From positions 1 through 64,000 of the forward strand of contig CAAFLF010000017.1 of assembly GCA_900763685.1 (NCBI GenBank): a stretch of DNA of 64,000 bases, given 5' to 3'. The DNA comes from an uncultured Oscillospiraceae bacterium (GTDB lineage Bacteria > Bacillota > Clostridia > Oscillospirales > Oscillospiraceae). Every line of letters begins with the position of its first letter. The first letter of the stretch is position 1. The notes beneath the pieces were generated by a model that was given only the letters and a program-made list of their open reading frames with translations, was not told the origin of the DNA and ran no database searches. Both the position numbers and the translations under genes were made by a program. Positions 1-7,229 of this stretch are shown here, piece by piece.

Positions 1-35
1 CCCGCAGGCCTCTCCTTTGGTCGTTTCAAGGGGGT

Positions 36-169
36 CCCGGGGGGAAATACGAAATCCCCCCGGGAATCTTTCTTGGGAAGCGCGAGGGGATATTCTTTTG
101 ATTTGAAAAGAATATCTTCTCGCAAGCCGCCGACCTTCGTCGGCGGCTCCCCGCCCCCACAGGGGGCGG
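36..169. repeat. Cluster of four tandem hairpins
   Basis: Four perfect or near-perfect inverted repeats lie head to tail. The arms are 36-45/55-64, 82-99/106-123 (18 pairs, two of them G-U), 126-134/139-147 (loop CTTC) and 151-158/162-169 (loop ACA). The second is AT-rich in its inner half, unlike the flanking DNA. I find no credible gene in the first 260 bases. It may be a palindromic intergenic repeat of this genome or a stacked 3' end for the minus-strand ABC operon; copy number elsewhere cannot be judged from one window. Confidence 0.5.
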
Positions 170-260
170 CCCACCAGGCTCCTGATAGAAGTCAACGCCC
201 CCGGATGCCATCCGGCCAAGCCGCCAAGCTTCCCCGGCACCCCCCAGCCGGTCAGCTGGC

Positions 261-830
261 TTACAGCCGCAGAATGTCTGCCCCCAGCGCCTCCGCGTCG
301 GATGCCTCGTGGGTCACCACGAAGACGATCCTCCCCGCCCCGCTCCGCCGGACGCGCTCCGCCGCCCGGGCCCGGTTCTCCGGGTCCAGGCCGGTGAAGG
401 GCTCGTCCAGCAGCAGGATGTCGCAGGGGAAGAGCAGCGCCCGGGCCAGGGCGAGCCGCCGCCGCATCCCGCCGGAGTAGTCCCGGACGGCCTTGCCCCC
501 CGCGTCGCCGAGGCCCAGCCCTTCTAGCAGCTCCGCCGCCTTCTCTCCGTCATAGGCCGCCCCCAGGGCGAAGCGCAGGTTCCCCTCCGCGTCCATCCCC
601 GGCAGCAGCCGGTCCTCCTGAAAGACGGTGCCTACCCGCCGCCCGGCAAGGCCCGTGATCTGCCCGCCGTCGGCCTTTTCCAGCCCCAGCAGGAGCCGCA
701 GCAGCGTGGTCTTCCCGGCGCCGGAGGGGGCCATCAGGCAGGTGACCCCCTCTCGCAGGGTGAAGCTCACGCCGTCCAGCACGGTCCTCCCGCCGTAGCG
801 CTTGGTGAGGTTCTCGACTTTCAGTTCCAT
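261..830 (-). CDS. ABC transporter ATP-binding protein (SsuB/TauB type)
   Basis: Cytoplasmic ATPase that powers the permease encoded just upstream. Visible motifs are Walker A APSGAGKTT (34-42), Q-loop Gln71, signature YSGGMRRR (118-125), Walker B ILLLDE (138-143) and switch His174. At 189 residues it is about 60 shorter than usual for this family, but all catalytic motifs are present; only the C-terminal extension is missing. The start overlaps the end of the permease gene by 10 bases, so the two are translationally linked. Relatives import nitrate, sulfonates, taurine or pyrimidine precursors; the sequence does not reveal the substrate. Confidence 0.9.
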   Translation of the reverse strand: MELKVENLTKRYGGRTVLDGVSFTLREGVTCLMAPSGAGKTTLLRLLLGLEKADGGQITGLAGRRVGTVFQEDRLLPGMDAEGNLRFALGAAYDGEKAAELLEGLGLGDAGGKAVRDYSGGMRRRLALARALLFPCDILLLDEPFTGLDPENRARAAERVRRSGAGRIVFVVTHEASDAEALGADILRL

Positions 831-1564
831 GGGCCGCCCGCCTTTCTTCCCAAGCGCTCCAGCCCCGCCATGGCCAGCCTCTCAAAGAGCGCCGAGAGGG
901 CCACGATGCTCACCGTCCAGGCGAAGAGCTCTGGCATCTCAAAGTAGATCTTGCTCTCGTAGAGCCGCTCTCCCAACGACCCCCGCACCACGCCGATGAC
1001 CTCGGCGGCCACCCCAGCCTTCCAGCAGAGGCCCAGGCCTAAGCTCATGGCGGAGCGCAGGTAGGGAAGGAGCTGCGGCAGGTCCAGCCGCCAGAATCTC
1101 CGCCCCCAGGGCACCCGGAAGACCCTGGCCATCTCGGCAAGCGCCCGGTCCCGCCTCGCAAGCCCCTCCAAGAGGTTCAGGTACACCGGCGGGAAGACCA
1201 TCAGGGCCGAGATGAAGGTGGTGAGCCACCGCCCCGGCAGCCACAGGTAGACCAGGATGATGAAGGACGCCACCGGCACCGCCTTGATGGCCGCGACCGC
1301 CGGAGCCAGCAGCTCCCGTACCGGGGAAAACCGGGCCGAGAGGGCGGCCAGCCCCGCCGCCAGCGCCGACGCCGTGAGAAAGCCCCCCAAAATCCGCCCG
1401 GAGGAGAGGGCCAGCGCCGCCCAGTATCCAGGCGTCCCCGCCAGCTCCCCCAGGCAGCCCAGCACCCGCAGCGGGGAGGGTAGCAGCAGGGGCTGCCCCA
1501 GGGCCATGCTGGCCCCCTGCCAGAGCAGCAGCCAGAAAAGCACCGGCCAGAGCTTCCGTTTCAC
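821..1564 (-). CDS. ABC transporter permease (SsuC/TauC-like)
   Basis: Integral membrane subunit of 247 residues with about six hydrophobic segments. It carries the EAA-type cytoplasmic loop that docks the ATPase (about residues 143-172, around EMARVFRVPWGRRFW). The start is GTG, preceded by GGGAGGG at seven bases. A strong hairpin separates it from the binding-protein gene and may lower its expression relative to that lipoprotein. The family takes up sulfonates, nitrate or pyrimidine precursors; substrate unknown here. Confidence 0.88.
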   Translation of the reverse strand: MKRKLWPVLFWLLLWQGASMALGQPLLLPSPLRVLGCLGELAGTPGYWAALALSSGRILGGFLTASALAAGLAALSARFSPVRELLAPAVAAIKAVPVASFIILVYLWLPGRWLTTFISALMVFPPVYLNLLEGLARRDRALAEMARVFRVPWGRRFWRLDLPQLLPYLRSAMSLGLGLCWKAGVAAEVIGVVRGSLGERLYESKIYFEMPELFAWTVSIVALSALFERLAMAGLERLGRKAGGPWN

Positions 1565-1588
1565 ACGCTGTCCCTCCCTTTTGAGAAA

Positions 1589-1618
1589 GGGCCCCGCGCC
1601 AAAGCCGCCGCGGGGCCC
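1589..1618 (-). promoter_or_regulatory. Intercistronic hairpin between binding protein and permease
   Basis: A 10-base-pair stem (1589-1598 with 1609-1618, loop 10 bases) with only a short T-rich tail on the minus strand. Such hairpins often act as partial attenuators or RNA stabilisers that favour the upstream binding-protein message. Confidence 0.5.
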
Positions 1619-1662
1619 AAAATTTCGCGTTTCCCCCGTTTCAGAGGGCGTTTTTCGCTGTC

Positions 1663-2697
1663 TTACGCGCCGTAGTAGAAGTCCGCCCCCGGTACGGCGC
1701 CGCCCACGGAGGCGGGCTCGGCGTCATAGAGCACCTGCAGATAGCCGGAGAGCTTGGCCTCCATCTCGCCGCCGGTGAGGCAGACGATGTTGCAGTAGGG
1801 CAGGGCCTTCTCCGCGACAGCGGCGTCCACGATGCCGAGGTCCCCGATGACCGCGGCCGCCTCCGCCGTGTTGGCGTTCACCCAGTCCACGCTCCCAGCG
1901 TAGGCCTGAAGGAAGGCCTCCACCGCCGCCGGGTGCTCCTCCACGAACGCCTTTCGGGCCACGGCCACGCCGGTGATGAGGCCGGAGCCGTTATCCAGCT
2001 TGTCCCACTCGGCGGTGAGGTCCAGGGCCATCCGCAGCCCTTCGATCTTCCCCTGGGCCACGGTGACGAAGGGCTGGGGCAGCAGGGCGATGGTGGCCGC
2101 GCCCTGGGCCAGGGCCGCCACGCACTCGCTGTGCTCGCTCTTCCAGTCGATGGTGAGGTCGGCGTCAGGGTCAATGCCGTTCTCCGTCAGGAGGTAGCGC
2201 AGGGCGTACTCCGGCGTGGAGCCCTTGCCCGCCGCCGCGATGGTCTTGCCCTTCAGGTCCGCTAGGGACTGCACGGCGTTGCCGTTCTCCACGATGTAGA
2301 GAACGCCCAGGGTGTTGACGGCCAGGGTCACCACCTGGCCCTCGGTCTTCTGATAGAGCACCGCCGCCAGGTTCGCCGGCACGCAGGCCACGTCCAGGTC
2401 CCCCTGCAGCAGGGCGGGGGTCACCTCGTCGGCGGAGGCCGCCAGGGTGAAGTCATAGAGATTCCCGGCGGCTTCCCCGCCCTCCGTGCCGGCGCTCTGC
2501 GCCATCAGCTGGGCGAGGCCCATGGCGGTGGGGCCCTTCAGGGCCGCCACCCGGACGGTGACGGACTCCGCCGGCTCCGAGCCGGCGGCGCTGCCGCTGG
2601 CGGCGGAGGAGGCGCTGCCCTGATCACCGCAGGCGGCGAGGCTCGCCGTCATGGCCAGAGCCAGCAGCAGGGCGGATAGTTTCTTCGCGAGTTTCAT
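1663..2697 (-). CDS. ABC transporter substrate-binding lipoprotein (NMT1/THI5-like)
   Basis: Secreted lipoprotein of 344 residues that captures the ligand outside the membrane. A lysine-rich signal peptide ends in the lipobox LAAC, giving lipidation at Cys23. The body resembles the SsuA/THI5 class, with an early DVACVPANLAAV segment and a late AEAAAVIGDLG region. A run of Ser/Ala/Gly after the cysteine forms a flexible tether. It lies 17 bases after the TM1266-like regulator gene in the same operon. Because that regulator family accompanies hydrogenase maturation genes, a cofactor-related ligand is possible, but this is inference. Confidence 0.85.
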   Translation of the reverse strand: MKLAKKLSALLLALAMTASLAACGDQGSASSAASGSAAGSEPAESVTVRVAALKGPTAMGLAQLMAQSAGTEGGEAAGNLYDFTLAASADEVTPALLQGDLDVACVPANLAAVLYQKTEGQVVTLAVNTLGVLYIVENGNAVQSLADLKGKTIAAAGKGSTPEYALRYLLTENGIDPDADLTIDWKSEHSECVAALAQGAATIALLPQPFVTVAQGKIEGLRMALDLTAEWDKLDNGSGLITGVAVARKAFVEEHPAAVEAFLQAYAGSVDWVNANTAEAAAVIGDLGIVDAAVAEKALPYCNIVCLTGGEMEAKLSGYLQVLYDAEPASVGGAVPGADFYYGA

Positions 2698-2714
2698 GCT
2701 TTCTTCTTCCTTTC

Positions 2715-2972
2715 TCAGCGGAGGGCGTCCTCCGGGGCGTAGACGGTCTTGGCCGTGACGCCGGGCAGCCGCCCGATCTTGCCGGAGAGGGCGGAGATCA
2801 CGTCTCCCGGCGCGTCCAGCGCCACGCTGATGAGGCTCAGTCCCCGCTCCCAGCGGGGCAGTCCCATCCTTCCGATGATGTGCTCGCCGTACTGGTGGAG
2901 CAGGGCGTTGAGCTCCGCCACGGCGTCGCCGTTCCGCACGATGATGGCCAGCACCGCCACCCGGTTTTCCAT
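2715..2972 (-). CDS. TM1266-family iron-only hydrogenase system putative regulator
   Basis: Small cytoplasmic protein of 85 residues with an ACT/NikR C-terminal-like fold. The N-terminus MENRVAVLAIIV and the core HIIGRMGLPRWERGLSLISV match the TM1266 family, which has been annotated as a regulator because it lies with [FeFe]-hydrogenase maturation genes. An in-frame start 70 codons further upstream exists, but the chosen ATG is preceded by GAGGAAGG at the right distance and matches family length. It is first in an operon with the ABC importer. No DNA-binding domain is visible, so it may sense a ligand rather than bind DNA. Confidence 0.82.
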   Translation of the reverse strand: MENRVAVLAIIVRNGDAVAELNALLHQYGEHIIGRMGLPRWERGLSLISVALDAPGDVISALSGKIGRLPGVTAKTVYAPEDALR

Positions 2973-3008
2973 GATGATCCTTCCTCTCCCTCGTAGAATG
3001 TGGGGCAA

Positions 3009-3025
3009 ATACCCCTTGGGGGTAT
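3009..3025. promoter_or_regulatory. CsoR/CstR-like operator candidate, distal copy
   Basis: A 17-base dyad, ATACCCC-N3-GGGGTAT, in the leader of the TM1266-ABC operon. A/T-flanked C/G tracts of this kind are typical operators of the CsoR/RcnR/FrmR/CstR repressors. A second copy lies 77 bases upstream in the operon direction. No CsoR-type gene is in the window, so the protein is not identified. Confidence 0.5.
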
Positions 3026-3085
3026 CGGCGGTTTTCCCGGCGGATGAAGACGGTCCGCCGAGGGCCTTCCGTTGCACGCTTTGGG

Positions 3086-3107
3086 ATACCCCCCGCGGGT
3101 ATTTATA
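3086..3107 (-). promoter_or_regulatory. CsoR/CstR-like operator touching a -10 element
   Basis: The dyad ATACCC-N5-GGGTAT occupies 3086-3102 and abuts a TATAAA box (3102-3107, minus strand). A repressor here would cover the transcription start of the TM1266-ABC operon. No good -35 hexamer is seen at 17 bases, so the promoter is weak or needs an activator. Confidence 0.5.
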
Positions 3108-3123
3108 CCCCAGGAAATGGAAA

Positions 3124-3155
3124 CATCCTCCCTGCCAGGGAAGGCAGGGAGGATG
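3124..3155 (-). terminator. Terminator-like hairpin downstream of malQ
   Basis: A perfect 13-base-pair stem with a six-base loop, followed on the minus strand by a T-rich stretch. It probably ends the malQ message about 130 bases after its stop and insulates the TM1266 operon. An 18-base perfect palindrome of G/C lies between it and malQ, at 3184-3201. The rest of this 313-base gap shows no gene. Confidence 0.55.
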
Positions 3156-3285
3156 GAAGGTCTCAAATAGGTATGACCTCACGGCGGGACCGCGGTCCCG
3201 CGTCGATTCCCCTGCGGCTTCCGGCTCGGGACGTACCCTCGCCGCTCAGATCAGCGGATGATGTTTCGCCGGTCTCCGGTCAGTG

Positions 3286-4830
3286 TCACTTTCCGGGGAC
3301 GGGTTCCGTGGCTATGGTATCAGCTTCCGGAGCCTCTGTCAAGGGCTCCCTCTCCGGGCAGCGGCCGTAGAGCGCGGTGAGAGCCCGGATCTTTTCCGCC
3401 AGCGCCTCGGTGAGGACGCCTTGGGGCAGGCGGAAGCTCCAGTTCTCGTCCCCCACGGTGCCGGGGACGTTGATCCGCCCCTCGCCGCCGAGGCCCAGGT
3501 AGTCCTGGAGCTGGGCGATGAAGTACTTGGCGACGCTGCCCTGCCCGGCCCGGAGCACGGCCTCGCAGACGGCGGCCTCACCGGTGGCGTTCAGGTACTT
3601 CTCCGCGAAGGCGATCTCCTCCGGCCGGGCCGTCCGGTACCAGCCGTGGAGGGTGTCGTTATCGTGGGTCCCGGTGTAGCAGAGGGCGTTTTCCGGGCAG
3701 TTGTGGGGAAGATAGGCGTTCTCCGGGTCGGAGAAGGCGAATTCCAGCACCCGCATCCCCGGCATTCGGGAATCCTTCAGAAGCTGGGCCACGTCCGGGG
3801 TCTGAAGGCCCAGGTCCTCCGCCAGAAACTCCGTGCCGGAGAACCAGGAGGTGAGAACGCCCACGAGGTCCATCCCGGGGCCGGGCCGCCAGACGCCGTT
3901 TCTCGCAGTCTTCTCCCCGTAGGGGACGCACCAGCCCGCGGCGAAGGCCCGGAAGTGGTCGATGCGGATGGCGTCGAAGCGCCCGGTGTTGCCGCCGATC
4001 CGCCGGATCCACCAGCCGAAGCCGTCCGCGCGCATCCGCTCCCAGTCGTAGAGGGGATTGCCCCAGAGCTGCCCGTCCTGGGAGAAGTAGTCCGGCGGCA
4101 CGCCGGCGACCTCCACCGGGTAGCCCTTCTCGTCCAGCCGGAAGAACTGCCGCTCGCTCCAGACATCGGCGGAGTCCAGGGAGACGTAGATGGGCAGGTC
4201 CCCGATGATCTTCACGCCCTGTTCCCTGGCGTATTCCTTCAGCGCCGCCCACTGCGCGTCGAAGAGGTACTGGACATAGAGGTGGAAGCTCACGTCCTGG
4301 GAGAGCTCCTCCCGCCAGGCCTCCACCGCCTCTGGGGCGTGGTTCCGGAGGGCTTCGTCCGGCCAGTCCAGCCAGCATTTCCCGCCGAAACGGTCCTTGG
4401 CCGCCAGGTAGAGGGCGTAGTCCTCCACCCAGGGGCAGCGGGCGCGGAAGGCGGCCACCCGCTTCTCATCCCGGACCCAGCCCCGGCGGAAGGCCAGGCG
4501 CAGGAGCCTTTCCCGGCTGGCCAGCACGGCGCCGTAGTCGATGGCGGCGTGACCGGGGACACGGGCGCTCTCCACCTCCGCCGCCGTCAGGAGGCCGTCT
4601 TCCTTCAAAAGCGGCAGGTCCAGCAGCAGGGGATTCCCCGCGAAGGAGGAGACGCTGGAGTAGGGGGAGTTGCCGCCGCCTCCTGGTGTCAGGGGCAGCA
4701 TCTGCCACCACGTCTGCCCGGCGGCGCGGAGGAAGTCCAGGAACTCCCGGGCCTCCGCCCCCAGGGAGCCGATGCCGTACGCCGACGGCAGGGAGAATAC
4801 CGGCAGCAGGATGCCCGCGGAACGTGCCAT
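3286..4830 (-). CDS. malQ: 4-alpha-glucanotransferase
   Basis: Cytoplasmic GH77 enzyme that transfers alpha-1,4-glucan segments between maltodextrins, feeding starch and glycogen breakdown. Of 514 residues, the catalytic Asp lies in RIDHF (Asp291), the acid/base Glu in AEDLG (Glu338) and the transition-state Asp in THDND (about 390). The N-terminal GILLPVFSLPSAYGIGSLG stretch is typical of bacterial MalQ. An earlier in-frame ATG exists eight codons upstream, but AGGAGG sits eight bases before the chosen ATG. It appears monocistronic, with no maltose transporter or phosphorylase beside it. Confidence 0.95.
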   Translation of the reverse strand: MARSAGILLPVFSLPSAYGIGSLGAEAREFLDFLRAAGQTWWQMLPLTPGGGGNSPYSSVSSFAGNPLLLDLPLLKEDGLLTAAEVESARVPGHAAIDYGAVLASRERLLRLAFRRGWVRDEKRVAAFRARCPWVEDYALYLAAKDRFGGKCWLDWPDEALRNHAPEAVEAWREELSQDVSFHLYVQYLFDAQWAALKEYAREQGVKIIGDLPIYVSLDSADVWSERQFFRLDEKGYPVEVAGVPPDYFSQDGQLWGNPLYDWERMRADGFGWWIRRIGGNTGRFDAIRIDHFRAFAAGWCVPYGEKTARNGVWRPGPGMDLVGVLTSWFSGTEFLAEDLGLQTPDVAQLLKDSRMPGMRVLEFAFSDPENAYLPHNCPENALCYTGTHDNDTLHGWYRTARPEEIAFAEKYLNATGEAAVCEAVLRAGQGSVAKYFIAQLQDYLGLGGEGRINVPGTVGDENWSFRLPQGVLTEALAEKIRALTALYGRCPEREPLTEAPEADTIATEPVPGK

Positions 4831-5127
4831 AGAAAAGCCCTCCTTTTGTCTCAAAACGGCGGAAAAGCGCCGCTCGCGTCTGCCCCCATTCTACGGTCCG
4901 GCGGCGGGAAAGTCAAGGCGGCGGGGCGGTTCCGGCGCGCCGGGGCTTTCCGGGAGGGAGGCGGGGGGTCGGGAGCGGCGGCGGATTCGGCGGAAAAATT
5001 TTCCTCTCATGGCGGGAAAACTTCCGGAGAAACTAGCGCTTGGGTATCGCGGGCAGGGAACCGACCCGAATTTCGGGCGGTCCCCTGCCTCCCTGGAAAA
5101 CACCACCTTTGCAAAGGAGGAAGCAGC

Positions 5128-5583
5128 GTGAAACAGCTTTTGATCCTGCTCCTGAGCCTGACGCTGTGCCTGGGCGGCCTCACCGCCTGCGGCACCGACA
5201 AGCGGGACGACGCGGCGGACAACAACTCCGGCTCCGGCAGCGTCATCGACCCCGACGGCAGCCTTATGGACCCGGAGGATGACGTGCGGGACAACCCCAG
5301 CGCCCCCAACGCCAGCCAGCCCAACGGCGGCTCCGCCGGCAGCGACCCCAGCGGCAACGGCAGCGCCAGCATGCCGGAGGGCGCCCTGAATAACGGCACC
5401 GTGGGGGAGAACCCCGCCGCCAGCAGCGACGGCGCCCGCTCCGGCCGGACCGCGGCGGGGCGGGAGGACGCCCTCTTCCGCCCGGCCAGCTACCGCCAGA
5501 TGCTCCGCAACGCCCAGGTCCATGACCGGGACGGCAAGCTCTGGGACGGGGAGAACAGCGTCACCCCCGGTGTGAGGCACTGA
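5128..5583 (+). CDS. Small Asn/Ser/Gly-rich lipoprotein of unknown function
   Basis: Exported protein of 151 residues with a signal peptide ending in LTAC, the site for lipid attachment. Most of the mature part is low-complexity, rich in Asp, Asn, Ser, Gly and Pro, so probably disordered. A short C-terminal block (FRPASYRQMLRNAQVHD) looks more ordered. The start is GTG with AAAGGAGG seven bases before it; the reading frame is open far upstream only because that DNA overlaps malQ on the other strand. It stands alone between malQ and a terminator. I do not recognise the family. Confidence 0.72.
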   Translation: MKQLLILLLSLTLCLGGLTACGTDKRDDAADNNSGSGSVIDPDGSLMDPEDDVRDNPSAPNASQPNGGSAGSDPSGNGSASMPEGALNNGTVGENPAASSDGARSGRTAAGREDALFRPASYRQMLRNAQVHDRDGKLWDGENSVTPGVRH

Positions 5584-5605
5584 GGGAAGCGGCGATGAGA
5601 AAGGA

Positions 5606-5634
5606 AAGGCCCGTCCGGCAGGACGGGCCTTTTC
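5606..5634 (+). terminator. Terminator of the lipoprotein gene
   Basis: An 11-base-pair stem (5606-5616 with 5621-5631), loop GGCA, followed by a short T run. Confidence 0.75.
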
Positions 5635-5647
5635 CGGCGGGAGGAAA

Positions 5648-5756
5648 AAAGGACACGGCCGGTGGCCGTGTCCTTTTCGCGGGTTTGGGATCAGTCCTTG
5701 CAAAGGACACGGCCGGTGGCCGTGTCCTTTTCGCGGGTTTGGGATCAGTCCTTGCA
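5648..5756. repeat. 54-bp tandem duplication spanning the pta 3' end and terminator
   Basis: Two identical copies with a 54-base period (5648-5702 and 5702-5756). Each holds the last codons of pta with its stop and a hairpin, arms GGACACGGCC and GGCCGTGTCC with loop GGT, at 5651-5673 and 5705-5727. On the minus strand the pta message therefore meets two consecutive terminators. Only the distal one is followed by six Ts. The duplication looks recent because the copies are identical. Confidence 0.9.
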
Positions 5757-6725
5757 GAGGCTGGCGGTGATGATGGCCATGGAGTAGACCTCGGCGGCGT
5801 TGCAGCCCCGGGAGAGGTCGTTGATGGGAGCGTTCAGGCCCAGGAGCACGGGGCCGTAGGCGTCAAAGTGGCCGAGACGCTGGGCCATCTTGTGGCCGAT
5901 GTTGCCGGCGTTGATGTCCGGGAAGATGAAGGTGTTGGCGTAGCCCGCGACCTTGGAGCCGGGGAACTTCAGCTGGCCAACGGTGGGGGAGACGGCGGCG
6001 TCGAACTGCATCTCGCCGTCGATGTCGAAGTCGGGGTTCAGCGCCTTGACCTTCTCGGTGGCCTCCCGCATCTTGTCCACGGTGGGGCCCTTGCCGGAGC
6101 CGTGGGTGGAGTAGCTCAGCATGGCGACCTTGGGCTCCAGGCCGAAGGCCCGGGCGCAGTGGGCGCACTCCACGGCGATCTCCACCAGCTCATCGGCGGT
6201 GGGGTCGATGTTGATGGCGCAGTCGCCCATGGCCAGGACCTCGCTGCCGCCGGTGGCGTTGGTGCGGACCAGGATCATGCAGGAGGAGACGATCTTGTTG
6301 CCGGGCTTGGTCTTCACCAGCTGCAGGGCGGGACGGACGGTGTCGGCGGTGGAGTAGGTGGCGCCGCCCAGGAGGCAGTCAGCCTCGCCCATCTTCACAA
6401 GCATCGTGCCGAAGTAGTTGCCCTTCTGCAGGGCCTCCCGGCACTGCTCGGGGGTCATCTTGCCCTTGCGCAGCTCCACCATCTGGGCCACCATCTCGTC
6501 CATGCGCTCGTAGGTGGCGGGGTCGATGATGCGGGCGCCCCGGATGTTGAAGCCGCAGTTCTCGGCGGCGGCCTTGACATCCTCCTCGTTGCCAACGAGG
6601 ATGGGGGTCAGGAAGGTGCCGGAGAGCAGACGGGCGCTGGCCTCCAGGATGCGGGGGTCGGTGCCCTCGGTGAAGACGATGGTCCGGGGATGGGCCTTCA
6701 GCTTCTCAATGAGTTCCTTGAACAT
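5745..6725 (-). CDS. pta: Phosphate acetyltransferase
   Basis: Cytoplasmic enzyme that converts acetyl-CoA and phosphate to acetyl-phosphate, the first step of acetate formation. At 326 residues it is the short, single-domain form common in clostridia. Recognisable segments are FTEGTDPRILEAS near the start, MLSYSTHGSGKGP in the middle and GPVLLGLNAPINDLSRG near the end. GGAGGG precedes the ATG, and a strong promoter lies 68 bases upstream. No acetate kinase is adjacent. A duplicated terminator follows. Confidence 0.96.
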   Translation of the reverse strand: MFKELIEKLKAHPRTIVFTEGTDPRILEASARLLSGTFLTPILVGNEEDVKAAAENCGFNIRGARIIDPATYERMDEMVAQMVELRKGKMTPEQCREALQKGNYFGTMLVKMGEADCLLGGATYSTADTVRPALQLVKTKPGNKIVSSCMILVRTNATGGSEVLAMGDCAINIDPTADELVEIAVECAHCARAFGLEPKVAMLSYSTHGSGKGPTVDKMREATEKVKALNPDFDIDGEMQFDAAVSPTVGQLKFPGSKVAGYANTFIFPDINAGNIGHKMAQRLGHFDAYGPVLLGLNAPINDLSRGCNAAEVYSMAIITASLCKD

Positions 6726-6752
6726 AGTGGGTTTCCCTCCATCAAGTCAGAT

Positions 6753-6821
6753 TTTCCGGCGCCTGGCGCCGGGGGACCAAAACAGCAGGGATATTATAAT
6801 GCGGATGCCGGAAAGATGCAA
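6753..6821 (-). promoter_or_regulatory. pta promoter and leader hairpin
   Basis: Minus-strand -35 TTGCAT (6816-6821), 17-base spacer and -10 TATAAT (6793-6798). The leader contains a compact CCGGCGCC-A-GGCGCCGG dyad (6753-6769). Confidence 0.8.
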
Positions 6822-7062
6822 GACGGAAAACCACGGTTTTCCAGGGTATTTTCCCACTTTTGACCGGGGAAAATGCCGGGAAGCCCGGCTCCGGCCCTCC
6901 CGGCGCCGCCGGGAGGCGGCGGAAACGCTGGGATCGGGGGGCCATCCCCGCCGGGGCGGGGGAGGGAGGACGAAAATGTGAAAAAATCGCGAACTTTTTG
7001 TGAAATGGGGGCTTTTCCCCTATCTTGGGGCGGCGGAAAGGCGCCTGCCAATGAATTAGGGG

Positions 7063-7091
7063 TTGACGGTAAGGGAAAAAACCGCTATGAT
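7063..7091 (+). promoter_or_regulatory. Promoter of the M23 peptidase gene
   Basis: -35 TTGACG (7063-7068), 17-base spacer and -10 TATGAT (7086-7091), pointing at the cell-wall hydrolase. The start site would be near 7098, leaving a leader of about 130 bases. Confidence 0.8.
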
Positions 7092-7117
7092 AAACGGTAA
7101 CAAAATGTAACTTTTTC

Positions 7118-7212
7118 GTCCCCTTGGGGGACGATACGCTTGTATAGAGGTCCCGCCCCGGGCGGGACGCGCCGGTGAAGCCCGGCGCGGGAGAGCGGAG
7201 CGCCGCTTTCCC
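7118..7212 (+). promoter_or_regulatory. Leader with four consecutive hairpins
   Basis: Between promoter and start codon lie four stems: 7118-7132, 7150-7168, 7169-7175 with 7182-7188 (loop TGAAGC), and 7189-7198 with 7203-7212 (loop AGCG). The last ends five bases before the AAAAGGAG ribosome site. No U tract follows, so control of translation or mRNA stability is more likely than termination. I could not match it to the c-di-AMP (ydaO) consensus, the class often found before cell-wall hydrolases. Confidence 0.5.
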
Positions 7213-7229
7213 GAGGAAAAGGAGCGACC

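Larger units (their letters stand above)
6726..7229. other. Intergenic region between divergent pta and M23 hydrolase genes
   Basis: About 500 bases without a credible gene. It carries the two divergent promoters, the pta leader and the structured leader of the hydrolase. Between the promoters there is a GGAAAACC-AC-GGTTTTCC dyad near 6825 and a G/C-rich stretch with a short run of A/T around 6975-7000; I see nothing further. Confidence 0.6.

Noticed and set aside
3156-3285. Possible TPP riboswitch ahead of the NMT1/THI5-like importer
   Set aside because: The thi-box sequences are absent; only a palindrome and a terminator-like hairpin are seen.
3283-5583. 766-codon plus-strand open frame
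   Set aside because: Most of it is the antisense shadow of malQ; only the last 151 codons, after a GTG with its own ribosome site and signal peptide, form a gene.
5595-6863. 422-codon plus-strand frame opposite pta
   Set aside because: Shadow of pta; repeats in its start are just the duplicated terminator.
7100-7229. c-di-AMP (ydaO) riboswitch
   Set aside because: Position is right but the conserved core words are missing, so only a structured leader is reported.
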